From NCBI GenBank assembly GCA_947561395.2, contig OX387186.1, forward strand, positions 8,111,888 through 8,175,887: 64,000 bases of DNA, written 5' to 3'. The position numbers were made by a program, and so were the translations under genes. The stretch comes from Buxus sempervirens (lineage: Eukaryota; Streptophyta; Magnoliopsida; Buxales; Buxaceae). The notes below the pieces were generated by a model. It did no database searches. It saw only the letters and a program-made list of their open reading frames with translations, and was not told the origin of the DNA. This document shows, piece after piece, positions 12,625 to 23,036 of the stretch (within the stretch, counting starts at the first letter, position 1; each line of letters begins with the position of its first letter).

Positions 12625-13913
12625 TCAGTTAGTTGTTCCTGAAAAAAAACAAAACAGAGACATATGGCAAACTCTTTAAAAGCTTCCCAACACAACCACC
12701 AAAGTAAGTTACCAACACGCTCTCTTTTGAAATCAAAACGATAACATCTATATCACCTTGAATATACTATTTAGTACTGACTATAAATCCCCAGAACAAA
12801 AATTGTTAGCAGCTTGGCAGGAAATTAAAAACCTCATCAAGGCCTTTCAAGTTTCAGCAACTAGTAATCCCGTAGAACAATTCAACAACAATGACATCTT
12901 AATAAACAAAATAGACAAATTTACATATGACAAATTTAAGCAAATAAACAATTCAATAGAGTGATAAAGACAAATAGACCCATACACACTAGACACTGCC
13001 TTTCCAGGGAGATCTTAAATAAATTCAAAAGAAAGAACAATATAAATGAAGAAAAAACAGGGGTAATTATCTCACCAGCTGCAGCTGCTCTCTTAGCACG
13101 CTTGATCTTCTCAAGCTGAACCTGCGTATCCATAAATAGCTGCATTCTCTGGAATTCCAAATCCTTAGCAAACTGCATCCTCTGCTTCTCCAATTCGATC
13201 ATCTGTCGCTGCCTCGCCCCCTCTACCCTCTCGTAAATCTCCCCAAATCTCGTAATCGCCTGTGCAAGGTGCCCGAATCCATCCACGTCCCCGTCCCTAG
13301 GCCGGCTTTCTGTACTCGACCTCGAAGACTCAGAATCCTCCGCATCCGCCGCCGCAGCAGCGGCAACCGCAGAATAATTCCGGCGAAAGAACGAATCATC
13401 AACAGCAACCGCCGGAGCAGGGCGTTTCTGCTTAGCAGATCGAGCAGCAACCGGAACCGGCGAAGCATGGGGAAGCAACGGCGGCGTTTTCCGGTAGGGC
13501 AACGGAAGCGCGAGAGGAGGTGACGACTTCTTCGCCGAGACAGTAGAGCCAATAAGCGCATCGAGACGATCATAAAAGGGCCATTTGCTGGTTAGGGTTC
13601 CGTCAGACTCCATAATTTTAGCTTTCTCCACCTTGTACTTCTTCTTCAAGGTATCGATCCGGTTCTTGCACTGAACATCGGTCCGACGAGCCTTCTTGTT
13701 GTGGCCGTGACGGGCGTTCACGGCATCAGCAACCTCTTGCCAGTGCTTCTGCCGGAGGTTGCCGCGATTGAGCTCGAGATACCGATCTCCCCAGGCTTCA
13801 ACGAGGGTATAGGTGGCGTCCTCGCTCCAGCAGTCTTCCCGGAAGGGCAACGGCGTGTGCGAGGGGCGTGACTGCATCGTTACCGCCGTCGGAGATCCGG
13901 TCCGATCATCCAT
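12625..13913 (-). CDS. Trihelix transcription factor (SIP1/ASIL-like)
   Basis: A nuclear DNA-binding protein of about 283 residues. Exon 1 runs 13913 to 13076 and carries 279 codons plus one base. The donor CTG|GTGAG joins an excellent acceptor (TTTGTTTTTTTTCAG) to exon 2, 12638-12625, which adds only a few residues (ends GTTN). Residues 28-100 form the Myb/SANT-like trihelix domain (CWSEDATYTLVEAW, then RQKHWQEVADAV and TDVQCKNRIDTLKKKY). A Pro/Ala-rich, basic middle with a poly-Ala run follows. The C-terminal residues 220-275 are a Glu/Arg/Gln-rich coiled coil (ELEKQRMQFAKDLEFQRMQL), typical of the SIP1 clade. Arabidopsis ASIL and ENAP proteins of this clade act in repression and ethylene-linked chromatin regulation; the role here is inferred. 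Reading through without splicing gives a hydrophobic tail atypical of the family, which supports the intron. Confidence 0.88.
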
Positions 13914-15212
13914 CTTCTCCGTCGTCGCAGTCGTACTGGTTTTTTTCCACTACGGTATTTCGATTTGTGGTTAAAAGGGAAAGATGGAAGAAGGTGCGTC
14001 GGTGTTGAGAAGTAACAACGTAGCGGCAATGCGCCGGCTGTCGACAGGCGCGTGAGCCGCATGTGAGAGTTCGATCAGGTCGCCGGGCGACCGCGCGTGC
14101 GCCGACGTTTGCGCGGAGTGCTTGCTTCATGATCGGCTCCGATGGGATCGGCTCGGCTCGGGTGCGTTCACGATTAGTTCCCATTTTATTTTAGTTGGTT
14201 TTGTTTTCTTCTTCGCTTTGAGGAGAGAGAGAGAGAGAGAGAGGGGGGGAAGAAATTTCCGGTTAGTCTGTCCTTCTGTAGAGAGGTCTGAGGAGGTTAT
14301 CGTGGATCAAATGACTAAACTGTCCTTCTAAAGAGAGAAAATGGCTAGGAAGAATTGGGGATGTGGGCTGTTTAATAATAAAACGGGGAGAAGGGTAGAA
14401 TGGGAATTTAAGGAGGTCAGAGTCCTGAGATTAGCCTGCGTCGTTTGTTTGGTTTGGTTTTGGTTAGGGGGGGTTGTTAAAAAAGGTCATCGTCAAGTGC
14501 CTCTGCAGGCGTGTTAGAGTGGGAGGCCGTTGATTGGGTCGTCGTGAACTTGGGATCCGATCTTCGTCTCCCGTTGCTTTCTCTTCTGCGTCCGTCACGG
14601 TACTTCGAATGGGGAAGGAGAAATTTACGGAAAAGTCCTTGCTTTTGTCCTTTTTCCTCCTAAAAGGGATGGATACATATGTAAATTTAACTAATTCCTA
14701 TTGAACTCCGCAAAGGGACAGATCACCCCCATTGCTTCACTTAAATATTTTTCTTTCTAACCTTTTTTTTTTTATAAGAATTTTTTTTTTCTTTCTAACC
14801 TACTAGAAGAAATATAACTATACTATATATAAAGATAATAGCCCCTATATTGTAGATGACATCAGCACCATTAAAATAGTACTAATGTTTTACATTTCGA
14901 AATCAAAAACAATAAAATAAAATATCATATTAGAGTACATAATGGAAATAATAACTGTAATCTAAATTCCAAATCTAATTAACCTACTAATCCAACACAA
15001 TATTCTAACATCAGTTTTCCCAATTGAATCAACAGCATATCTGCTTTCTAACTTTAAGTAGACCAACTCGACGTTAAATCATGTCAACATGGTAAAATTA
15101 TATATATATATACCTAAGCCATATCTTACTCTTGACCCACATATACTACAGTACCCGCAAAATATAGCAAGAGTGAGTGATGCTTAGTAAGCTTATTCTT
15201 ATCGTCTCGGTC
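13914..15212. other. Trihelix 5' region and intergenic sequence
   Basis: The first 200-300 bp upstream of the trihelix start codon are GC-rich compared with the surroundings and are probably 5' UTR and promoter. A (GA)n tract at about 14220-14243 lies 310 bp upstream of the ATG. No other gene is seen before the MITE at 15221. Confidence 0.45.
14220..14243. repeat. (GA)n microsatellite upstream of trihelix gene
   Basis: About eleven GA units. Seen from the gene it is a CT-rich tract in the promoter/5' leader, a common plant core-promoter feature. A regulatory role is inferred only. Confidence 0.7.
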
Positions 15213-15220
15213 CTAATAAG

Positions 15221-15421
15221 CAGTGGCGGAACCACGTTTTGCCCCCTCTAAAATTTCTAGTTTGCCCCCCCAACTCATTGAAATTTCTATATTTCATGAG
15301 AACCCCCTCTAAAATTTCTAGTTTGTCCCCCCAACTCATCGAAATTTCTATATTTCATGAGAAGTGTTAACTGAAATTTTTTTTTTGCCCCCTCAGATTT
15401 GGAGTCCTAGTTCCGCCACTG
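15221..15421. mobile_element. hAT-type MITE, perfect 8-bp target duplication
   Basis: The 201-bp element starts CAGTGGCGGAACCACG and ends CTAGTTCCGCCACTG, near-perfect inverted termini of the CAGNGGCGGA hAT type. It is flanked on both sides by CTAATAAG (15213-15220 and 15422-15429). Inside, a unit of about 61 bp (CCCCCTCTAAAATTTCTAG and so on) is tandemly duplicated with a few substitutions, making up most of the element. Confidence 0.9.
15245..15363. repeat. Tandem duplication inside the MITE
   Basis: Two copies of a unit of about 61 bp begin CCCCCTCTAAAATTTCTAG and end TATATTTCATGAGAA. They differ at only a few positions, so the duplication is recent relative to the element. Confidence 0.8.
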
Positions 15422-15429
15422 CTAATAAG

Positions 15430-16837
15430 AACATCAACTTGTAGAATTACACTCACGCTTAAACAAAATAACAATATAATGTGAACAATGTGAAACATGT
15501 ATATTTATATGTGTAAAAAAAATAAATGATCCTAGTACGTTTACATGAAGGTATGATGCATGAATATCATTAAAATCATATCTATATGAAAACGTTCCAA
15601 AATCCATAAACTCATACATAACTAATATGTAATGCATGTAGTAAGCGTGTGCATTCCACTGCAGAGTTCACTTTTGACCATTTAAAACAACCATAGCATT
15701 GAAACATTGTAAGTCCATCCCCTTACAACTTATAGTCTGGCATGTGATGGAAAGGTGAACTCCGTCTTAATTTACCTTATATAATAAATGACAAAATTAT
15801 CATTATCTATAAATTTATAAGGAAATTTATGAAGAATACTCAATGGAGAAAGTTGACAGTTAATTTTTGTTAAGACTTATTTAGTTGTCTTAACTTTTGA
15901 ACTTTAGTTTGATATTTTCTCGGTTATATTAGCTTTTATTTGAACTTAACCTCAAGCGTTAATTTGACCATTTCAATGTTCTTTACTAACCATGGGGGGA
16001 GGGGGAGAGATTGTGACCATTTTCTCTAATGTGAAGAGAGTTTTTTGGCATTTTTCAAACACCAGGGGTCTATGTGCATAAATGACAAAATTCAAGGGAT
16101 GTAAGTGTAGTTATCCTTAAAAATAATTTACCTTTTAACAAGTTCTTTAGGCTATGTTTTGATAGAACTGCGTTATGAGAATCTCGTGTTACAATTTCTC
16201 TTAACTTCAGGCTACGTTTGGATAAGAGAATCGTGTTAATAAAATGTGGAATCGTATATGTTCCTACAATTTCTTGACATTCGCTCTTTATGTATACCAT
16301 ACTTGGAAGGTGCATGTGCATTACTACATGTACGAGATAAAAGGAAAGGGAATTAGACTAATTGGCTGGAGGAGTGGAACTGGGTTAGGGAAACTTCAAA
16401 TATTAAAGAGAAAAAGACAGCTATACCTTTATATCAATGAACTTTAACCATGATTCATAAAGATATTATGAGAAAAATCATATGGTTTTTGGCACTCTTA
16501 AGTAATATAGATTTTTGACATCGTGACCGAATGATCATAACCAAAACTAGTAGGGGTGCGCATGCAATACTGCACATAGAGAGAGGTAATGGGGAGAGGA
16601 GAAGTGGAGGAAGAGTTATAAATTGATTGGGTTTTGAACAAAAACATTGGCGAGTATAGTCCTATATTATTGAAACCCCAAACTATGCAGAGAATGAGTA
16701 TTTTGGGGAAGTTGTGAATTGTTTTAGGCACACAAAGGGCCTTCTTGTGTTAGATAATAGATATAATATAGATAGACAAGAAACGCTCTCAGACAGGTAG
16801 GTATACATATGTGTATATATCGATTCGCATCCCCTAG
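15430..16837. other. Intergenic, no gene seen
   Basis: AT-rich. Around 16150-16240 the motifs GGCTATGTTTTGATAGAA and GGCTACGTTTGGATAAGAG resemble Tourist-MITE ends in direct orientation, but boundaries cannot be drawn. Confidence 0.4.
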
Positions 16838-17374
16838 AGCATACGCTGTATACACCCCCTCACATTCAGTGGGGGCTCCCACCATTCATTTGGGGTCCCA
16901 CCGTTCACTTGGGGGCCCACACCATTTATGTGAGGGGCTGTCTATAGTAGAGTTGGCAAAATGTGGCCCGACCTGACTGATCAACCCAAACCGACCCGAT
17001 TTAAACGGGTTTGGGTTGACCGTATATTAATTGGATTGGGTGTGAAAACGCCAACCTGCTAGTAATCGGGTCAACCCAACGGGTAACCTAATTTTTAAAA
17101 AAAAAAGTGGCAAAGTGTCCCATCTCGTCCTGATTAACCCCAACCCGACCCAAACTCGGTACAACCCGACCCAATTAACCTCCAACCCTATTCTAATCAT
17201 TTTTTTAAAAAATAATAATAAACGGGTTGGTGGGTTGAACCCGTTTATTGATGGGTTGAGGTTTTTCCAACCCGTCATAATCGAACACAGTCCGAATCCA
17301 ACCCGATTAACCCTAGCCCGATTATGACCTGACCCAAACCCGATCTGTTGCCAGCTCTAGGCTACAGCATACAG
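16838..17374. repeat. Foldback repeat, copy 2, split by a MITE
   Basis: The left arm (about 16838-16866, reading GCATACGCTGTATACACCCC) pairs with ATGTGAGGGGCTGTCTATAG (16929-16947) and continues, after the inserted MITE, with GCTACAGCATACAG (17361-17374). It is related to the foldback repeat at 5448-5576 (shared CCCCTCACAT...ATGTGAGGGGCTGT core and GGGGCCCAC loop). The MITE at 16948-17359 interrupts its right arm. Confidence 0.65.
16948..17359. mobile_element. hAT-like MITE nested in the foldback repeat
   Basis: The 412-bp element begins TAGAGTTGGCAA and ends TTGCCAGCTCTA, clear inverted termini. The flanks GTCTATAG (16940-16947) and GGCTACAG (17360-17367) match at 6 of 8 positions, as expected for an aged 8-bp duplication. 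The interior is full of AACCCGACCC/GGGTTGGGTT stem motifs. The open frames across it are not genes. Confidence 0.78.
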
Positions 17375-17583
17375 ATAAGGCAGTTAACTGCTGTTATGAT
17401 CCATCAATCAGGTTAAGTTTGCGATTTTAACAAGGTTTGTGTTGTGTTTTGCGGTTTGCACACATTGTGTTCCGTTTACATTTTTCCTACCTTTATTGGT
17501 TGGCTTTGATGGTTTGATTTCCGCGCAGAGAGCTAAGTATTGGGCAATTGGAGTGGAGGAAGAAGCATAGGGGATCAGCAAAC
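17375..17583 (+). promoter_or_regulatory. PEX7 upstream/leader region
   Basis: This 209-bp gap lies between the MITE and the PEX7 start codon and must contain the proximal promoter and leader. A CGCGCAG|AGAG sequence near 17522-17532 could be a leader splice acceptor. No TATA box is obvious, and the promoter location is inferred from position only. Confidence 0.3.
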
Positions 17584-18538
17584 ATGCCCTTCTTCAAAAC
17601 ACCCTTCAACGGCTACGCCGTGAAGTTCAGTCCCTTCTACGAGAACAGACTCGCCGTCGCAACCTCTCAGAACTTCGGCATCCTTGGAAACGGCCGTCTC
17701 CACGTCCTCGACCTCACTCCCGCAGGCCCCATTGCCGAGCTCTGTGCTTTCGACACCGCCGACGGTGTCTACGACTGTGCCTGGTCCGAAGACAATGATA
17801 ACCTCCTCGTCTGCGCCGTCGCCGACGGCTCCGTCAAGCTCTGGGATTTGGCCCTACCACCTACCTCTAACCCCATTCGCTCTCTCCACGAACACACCCG
17901 TGAATGAAGTCCATTCCGTCGATTGGAATCCCGTTCGCCGTGATTCCTTCCTCACTTCTTCCTGGGACAACACCGTCAAGCTCTGGACCGTCGATCGGCC
18001 CTCCAGTGTTCGCACCTTCAAAGAACACATTTACTGCGTCTACTCCACCGTTTGGAACCCTAGACATGGCGATGTATTCGCGTCGGCATCTGGGGACTGT
18101 ACCGTTCGTGTTTGGGATGTTCGCGAACCAGGTTCTACCATGATCCTCCCTGCCCATGAATTCGAGATTCTGTCCTGTGATTGGAACAAGTATGATGATT
18201 GTTGTATTGCTACTTCCTCTGTTGATAAGTCAATTAAGGTTTGGGATGTGAGGAGTTTTAGGGCTCCTGTTTCTGTGCTTAATGGGCATACTTACGCTGT
18301 TCGAAAGATAAAGTTTTCGCCTCATCGGGATAGTCTCATCGCTTCGTGTTCGTACGATATGTCTGTGTGTTTGTGGGATTACCGGGTTAAGGATGCACTT
18401 GTTGGGAGGTATGATCATCATACAGAGTTTGCTGTTGGGGTTGATATGAGTGTGCTTGTGGAGGGGCTTTTCGCGAGTACCGGATGGGATGAGCTTGTTT
18501 ATGTTTGGCAACACGGAACTGATCCGAGAGCGGTTTGA
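17584..18538 (+). pseudogene. PEX7: PEX7 (PTS2 receptor), frame-shifted
   Basis: WD40 protein that in plants binds PTS2-bearing cargo in the cytosol and, with PEX5, delivers it to peroxisomes. The gene is a single exon, as is usual for plant PEX7. Translation from 17584 gives MPFFKTPFNGYAVKFSPFYE and continues with strong family similarity through SVKLWDLALPP to residue 107, where TGA stops it (17905-17907). The rest of the family sequence continues in the next frame from 17909 to a TGA at 18536-18538, with WD units such as DNTVKLW, DCTVRVWDV, DKSIKVWDV and SVCLWDY and the end DELVYVWQHG. At the break TGAA occurs twice in tandem (17901-17904 and 17905-17908). Without the extra four bases the frame has 316 codons, the normal family length. 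No other lesion is seen. An upstream in-frame ATG at 17548 is less likely because the family begins at 17584. Confidence 0.88.
17901..17908 (+). other. TGAA tandem duplication breaking PEX7
   Basis: Two adjacent TGAA copies lie where the family has a single uninterrupted Arg-Glu-Val coding stretch. The second copy creates an immediate TGA and a +1 frame change. It may be replication slippage, an allele or an assembly error. Confidence 0.88.
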
Positions 18539-18692
18539 AAAGAAGGATCAGTTTTCTTCTCCGAACATATTTTATATAGAGCAGGTGGTGATAAAAGGAG
18601 TCGCTATTGTTGGGGAGGTTTTATCAGGTACGGTCTTGTTGCAATTCTCTTGGAAGATTGATTGTATCTTTCGTACCGTAATGACGTTCATG

Positions 18693-18698
18693 AATAAA
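18693..18698 (+). terminator. Candidate polyadenylation signal of PEX7
   Basis: AATAAA occurs 155 nt after the PEX7 stop codon, in the right orientation and at a plausible distance. The cleavage site was not determined. Confidence 0.45.
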
Positions 18699-19609
18699 TT
18701 CTGAATCAAACAGTCCCCATCATATGAAATTGTAACAAGGTGGGGTTTGTTCTTAGAAGCTTGTAAACTCTGTCCTCAATCAATCTTGTCTCCGAGTCTC
18801 TCATTTCTATCTATTGTTACACTGTGAAATTTTCACGTGCTTTTTATGCATAACGGTTTGATCAGGGAATGATTGGGTTTTGAGTGATTCTCAAAGTAAG
18901 AATATGTTGTTTCCCATCTCAGAATGAGAGTGGAAGACATTAAAGGGCAAAATATGCATAAGATTTAGTCTAGGCCATAAATACGGAGTGATCTTGCCAG
19001 TGATCTTAGTGAGTTAAATAGGTAGAGCATCCATGTGGTCTGCATCATGAATGCTCTCTGCCACCATAACTCATCATTTAGAATGTCTGTACAAGTAACA
19101 TCTTAGTGGACACCATACACTGTTTTGGTGGTTTAGTAAAGCAAATTATTCAAGAATTCTTCTCTTACCATTTCAAAAAACATCTTAATATTATTTTTTT
19201 TTTGGATGTGCATTGACATTTGATATAAACATCCCAAGAGGGTGACTGCTGCCTTCTCGATTTTAACTCTTTTAAACATTTTGCAGGACTGCTGTGAGTA
19301 GGACCATCACAAGATTATTATCATTAGATGTGGAGATGAGTAATAAACTAATATAGGATGACTGTGTTCCAACTTCATTCCTTTGCTAACTGTTATTAAC
19401 TGAAAAAGAACTTTAAAACAATACCTTAAAAATTACAATGTTGTTCCAACCCTCTCTTTCTTCCTCCCAGCCCCTCCTTCCATTCCCTTTTTTGGTAAAT
19501 TTATCTTAGGAGTCTTTCAAGAGTCTTGAAATACTTAATACTCTTGTTATACTTAATTTAATAGAAAATTTTAATTTCCTTTGGGCTAGCTGCTCTTTCT
19601 CTCTCTCTT
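18699..19609. other. Intergenic, no gene seen
   Basis: No supported coding region lies between the PEX7 3' end and the LINE remnant. There is CT-rich sequence near 19590-19610. Confidence 0.45.
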
Positions 19610-21720
19610 CTTAATTGACGATGCAGAAATTTATTCAAATGGAGAAGGGAGTGCAGAATGTACATAATGGGCTCAGATCCCAAGATCGACACCCCAAGCA
19701 AATGACAAAATAAAAAATAAAATATCTAAAGATGCTTTTTCCTTACATGGAAAAAAATTACCCCTAATGCAGGTCCTCAAAGGATGGAATGCCAAAGAAG
19801 AAATCTTGTCTCGTAGCTCCTACTGTGGCTAATTTGTCTGCCATTTCATTAGCAGAACCGGCCACTTGGCTGAATGAGATATTCAACTCAGAGTGCAAGA
19901 GCCTTGGCTTGATATATGATATGAAGTAGTTGCCATGATCCTATTTCTTCCCTGCACATCCATCAGATTATTTTTCCCACTTCTCCTTCTGCTATTGCAT
20001 TTCTATACTTTTCCTTTTGTGCCTATTGCAGACCTTGAGGAAGGGGATAAGAGCTCTGCCCAAATGGAATTTCCTTCACCAACCAGGTCATTTTGAGCAT
20101 GGATTATTGTTCCTTTTGTCATCCCTAAACAACCCGACTACTTCTGACGGTCCTGTGTTACCCAATGAACAATCGTCAAATTGAGCTTAATGCATCCTTC
20201 AATCAGAGGTTTCCACTATGTTGCTACGAAGTCCACCATCCATGAAGAGAGGTAATCTTTCTTCCAAAACCTCACAATATTTGATGCCTTAAGACCCTGA
20301 AACTCCTCATATCACATAGCCCATGAAATAGTTGCCACTATTATGGATTGAATCACTACTTTTATACATGCTCTAACATCCTCAAAGATTCTTCTATTCC
20401 TCTCTCTCCAAACAGTCCACAAAATTTTGTGGAAAAAAAGCTGGTATAAAATACGTCCTCTCCCTCCATCCCAACAAAGCACCACTAGTTGCTCAAAGTC
20501 ACTAGAATCTTTGGCATCATCCAACACAAGTCAATCATTGACAAGAATCTCCCTCAGATGTCCCTTGCCAACCTAAAACAAATAAAAATATGGTCTATAG
20601 TTTTGCCTCGGAATATGCATTGCACACAAACATTCGGAGATAAGGCTACCTAATTCAGTCTATTTGGTAGGTGCTTAATTGTGTTTATTTTATGCAAGAG
20701 TATTGTCCACAGAAAACCTTAAATTTTGTGGAGGAACAGGGTTGACTATAGATCACGGGGAAAAGGAGTCAGAGTGCTAGAATTATCCTCCATATAACCT
20801 TAAAAAGTGGTGGAGGAGGAGGATTCTGAGGGATTAGGACTCCAAATGCTTTTATTTGGATATTGTGAATCTATGAAAACATATTGGAGTGTTTCAAGAA
20901 GAGACACAAATTCTTAGATTTCAATTTGAGGTGGATCGATTTGTAGAGGCAGGTTCCGAAGTAAACCTCGCTAAAGAAAGGAGAGTTAACTAGATGGATC
21001 ACGTTAGGAACTGAGAGGACAACACACAGTTCATTCACAAAAGATCATGTGGAAAAAAAATGAATGGCTGAAATATATCCCACAAAAAACAGACCTGAGC
21101 TCTCAGAAGTCAAAAGCTAAAGCTACCACAGATTTCCAGAGCTTGTCCTGGGTGGTTTTTCTCTGCAATTAACATCCCATCCATTAGCTTCTAGGCCATA
21201 TTTGGTAACAGTTACCTGGTGCTATAAACTACATTTGTTTTTTGCTGAACTGCCAAATTCCCTTCGTCAAAAGAGAAGTGTTTCCGGTGAAAATATTTCC
21301 TACAGTGATCCCTCCTATCTCCCTCTCTTTGCACACAACCTGCCACTTTACATGATGGTCTATTTTTGACCCTCCACTCCCATATGAATTCTCTTTGCAA
21401 TATCTTAATGACAAACACCACACTCTTAGGCATCCTAAGCATAGACATAAAGTGAATGGGGAGATTTGCTCAGGCTGATTTGAATAATGTAATTCTTCCT
21501 TCCAAAGAGACGTAGTTTATTTTCCACGAAGCCAATCACATCTTTATCCTCTAAGTGATTGGTTCCCAAAAAAGACAATTCCTAGGGGATGCTCCTCCCT
21601 CAACTTCAAAACCTATAAATAGTGCTCTTATTCATATCTATCTTCAGGCCCAACACCATCTCAAACATGTGGATGATGATACTCAACTACTTAATCTTGA
21701 GTATTATTTTTCTCCAAAAT
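19610..21720 (-). mobile_element. L1-type LINE remnant, minus strand
   Basis: Fragments of the C-terminal half of a plant L1 polyprotein appear in the correct minus-strand order. RT C-terminal sequence lies at about 21210-21700 (RMPKSVVFVIKILQREF). A zinc-knuckle (zf-RVT) region follows at about 20570-20730 (CVQCIFRGKTIDHIFICF), then a linker at 20312-20527 (FHKILWTVWRERNRRIFED). The RNase H end is at 19800-19870 (GSANEMADKLATVGATRQDF). The 3' tail near 19610-19680 reads ATTTGAATAAATTTCTGCATC. Frames are repeatedly broken, so the copy is dead. Confidence 0.75.
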
Positions 21721-22769
21721 GACTAATGGTATCGTCTGAACATTTTCAGTGGTTTACTATATGGTTTTCTAGTCAGGAATACCATTTAGTGAAATGGAAT
21801 GATGTTTGTAAGGCTTGAGAAGACAATGATCTAGGAATCAGGTCAATTCTTCCTTCTAACAAATCCTTGCTGGCCAAGTGCATCTGGAGGTCTAGTTATG
21901 ATCCTCTTAGTCTTTGGCGATTCTAATCAAATCAAAGTATTGGACTTGCCCGGGAGACTAGTTTCCTGAGGAGTCAAACATTCCTTGTGAATTCTTTCAG
22001 AACTTATACTATGATTTGGCAAAGTCACACCCCTACAAGTCAATAATACTGTTGTATTTTATGCAATTTCATATTATCCTACGAGGGAGGGAGGAGGAGG
22101 GTTGGTCTTCAAATTTTGGACACTTTTCAATCAAGTCCCCACATCCTAAGTTTTAGGGGTCAAGTGGATCTGACTCTTAGACACATACCCGCATCCGACA
22201 CTCGTCACCAAGTCCATGTGACATAGAAGATAGGCATTAAGTCAACTAGGTAAGGTCCTCTCTCCCCCTTCATGTTCCTGACATCTAACTTGGTAATATC
22301 TTATCTCTTCTTCCATCTTCCTAATGTTGATCACCATTGGCTGGAGTTCTAGGATTTTATCTTTTTAAAATTATGCATGAAACCTATTTTTTGCCTTCTT
22401 ATGCCTGTAAGTTAGCTTCAAAGGTATAAAGGAATGAGAACAAGAACAAATCAAAACTAGCCATGATTTAGAAACGAAAAAAGATATGTTTATAATAGAA
22501 GCATTCTATAAATGTTAAGCATAACATGTTGGAGAAGTAGGAAGCACAAAAACGAGACTTGTGCCAACCTTCTGTTTAACAACCAACTTTATAGAGAAAA
22601 TACCAACCTTTTACTTGCTTGCTATGAGAAAATATATCCTTTGATAGTACAATCATATTGAACCATTTAACATATTTCAACTGATATCAGATTGGTAGAA
22701 TTCCCCTAATAAAAATTGATGAAGACTTGTGACTATAGGCAAAGCCATGTGAATAGCATTGGATGAATT
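21721..22769. other. Intergenic, no gene seen
   Basis: Possibly more decayed LINE sequence at the left edge. Otherwise nothing can be supported. Confidence 0.4.
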
Positions 22770-22777
22770 GTTATTGC

Positions 22778-23028
22778 AATGGTTTACAATTTTGGCAGCA
22801 TGCTGGCGAAATTTCGCTTTTCAGGTGGTAGCGGCACGAAATTGGAAGGGAAAAGCGATTCTACGGCTTTTTCCCGAGATTTCCCCAAGTTTCAGGAAAA
22901 TTTGGTGACATGCTGGTGAAATTTCCCCAGATTTCCCCAAAATGGTGAAATTATTTTTTCCAAGATTTCTTGGCATGTCGCCAGCATGCCTTAGAAATTT
23001 CACTAGGCATACAATATTTTAAACCTTG
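22778..23028. mobile_element. hAT-like MITE (GGTTTACAATTTTG family)
   Basis: The 251-bp element starts AATGGTTTACAATTTTGG and ends CAATATTTTAAACCTTG, and is flanked on both sides by GTTATTGC (22770-22777 and 23029-23036). The interior has repeated CGAAATTTC and TTTCCCC motifs and can fold extensively. A larger relative is at 39911-40808. Confidence 0.75.
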
Positions 23029-23036
23029 GTTATTGC

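Noticed and set aside
17684..17904. Alternative PEX7 start in the downstream frame (ATG at 17684)
   Set aside because: Translation in that frame before 17909 is a Ser/Pro-rich shadow of the true PEX7 frame and has no WD40 character.
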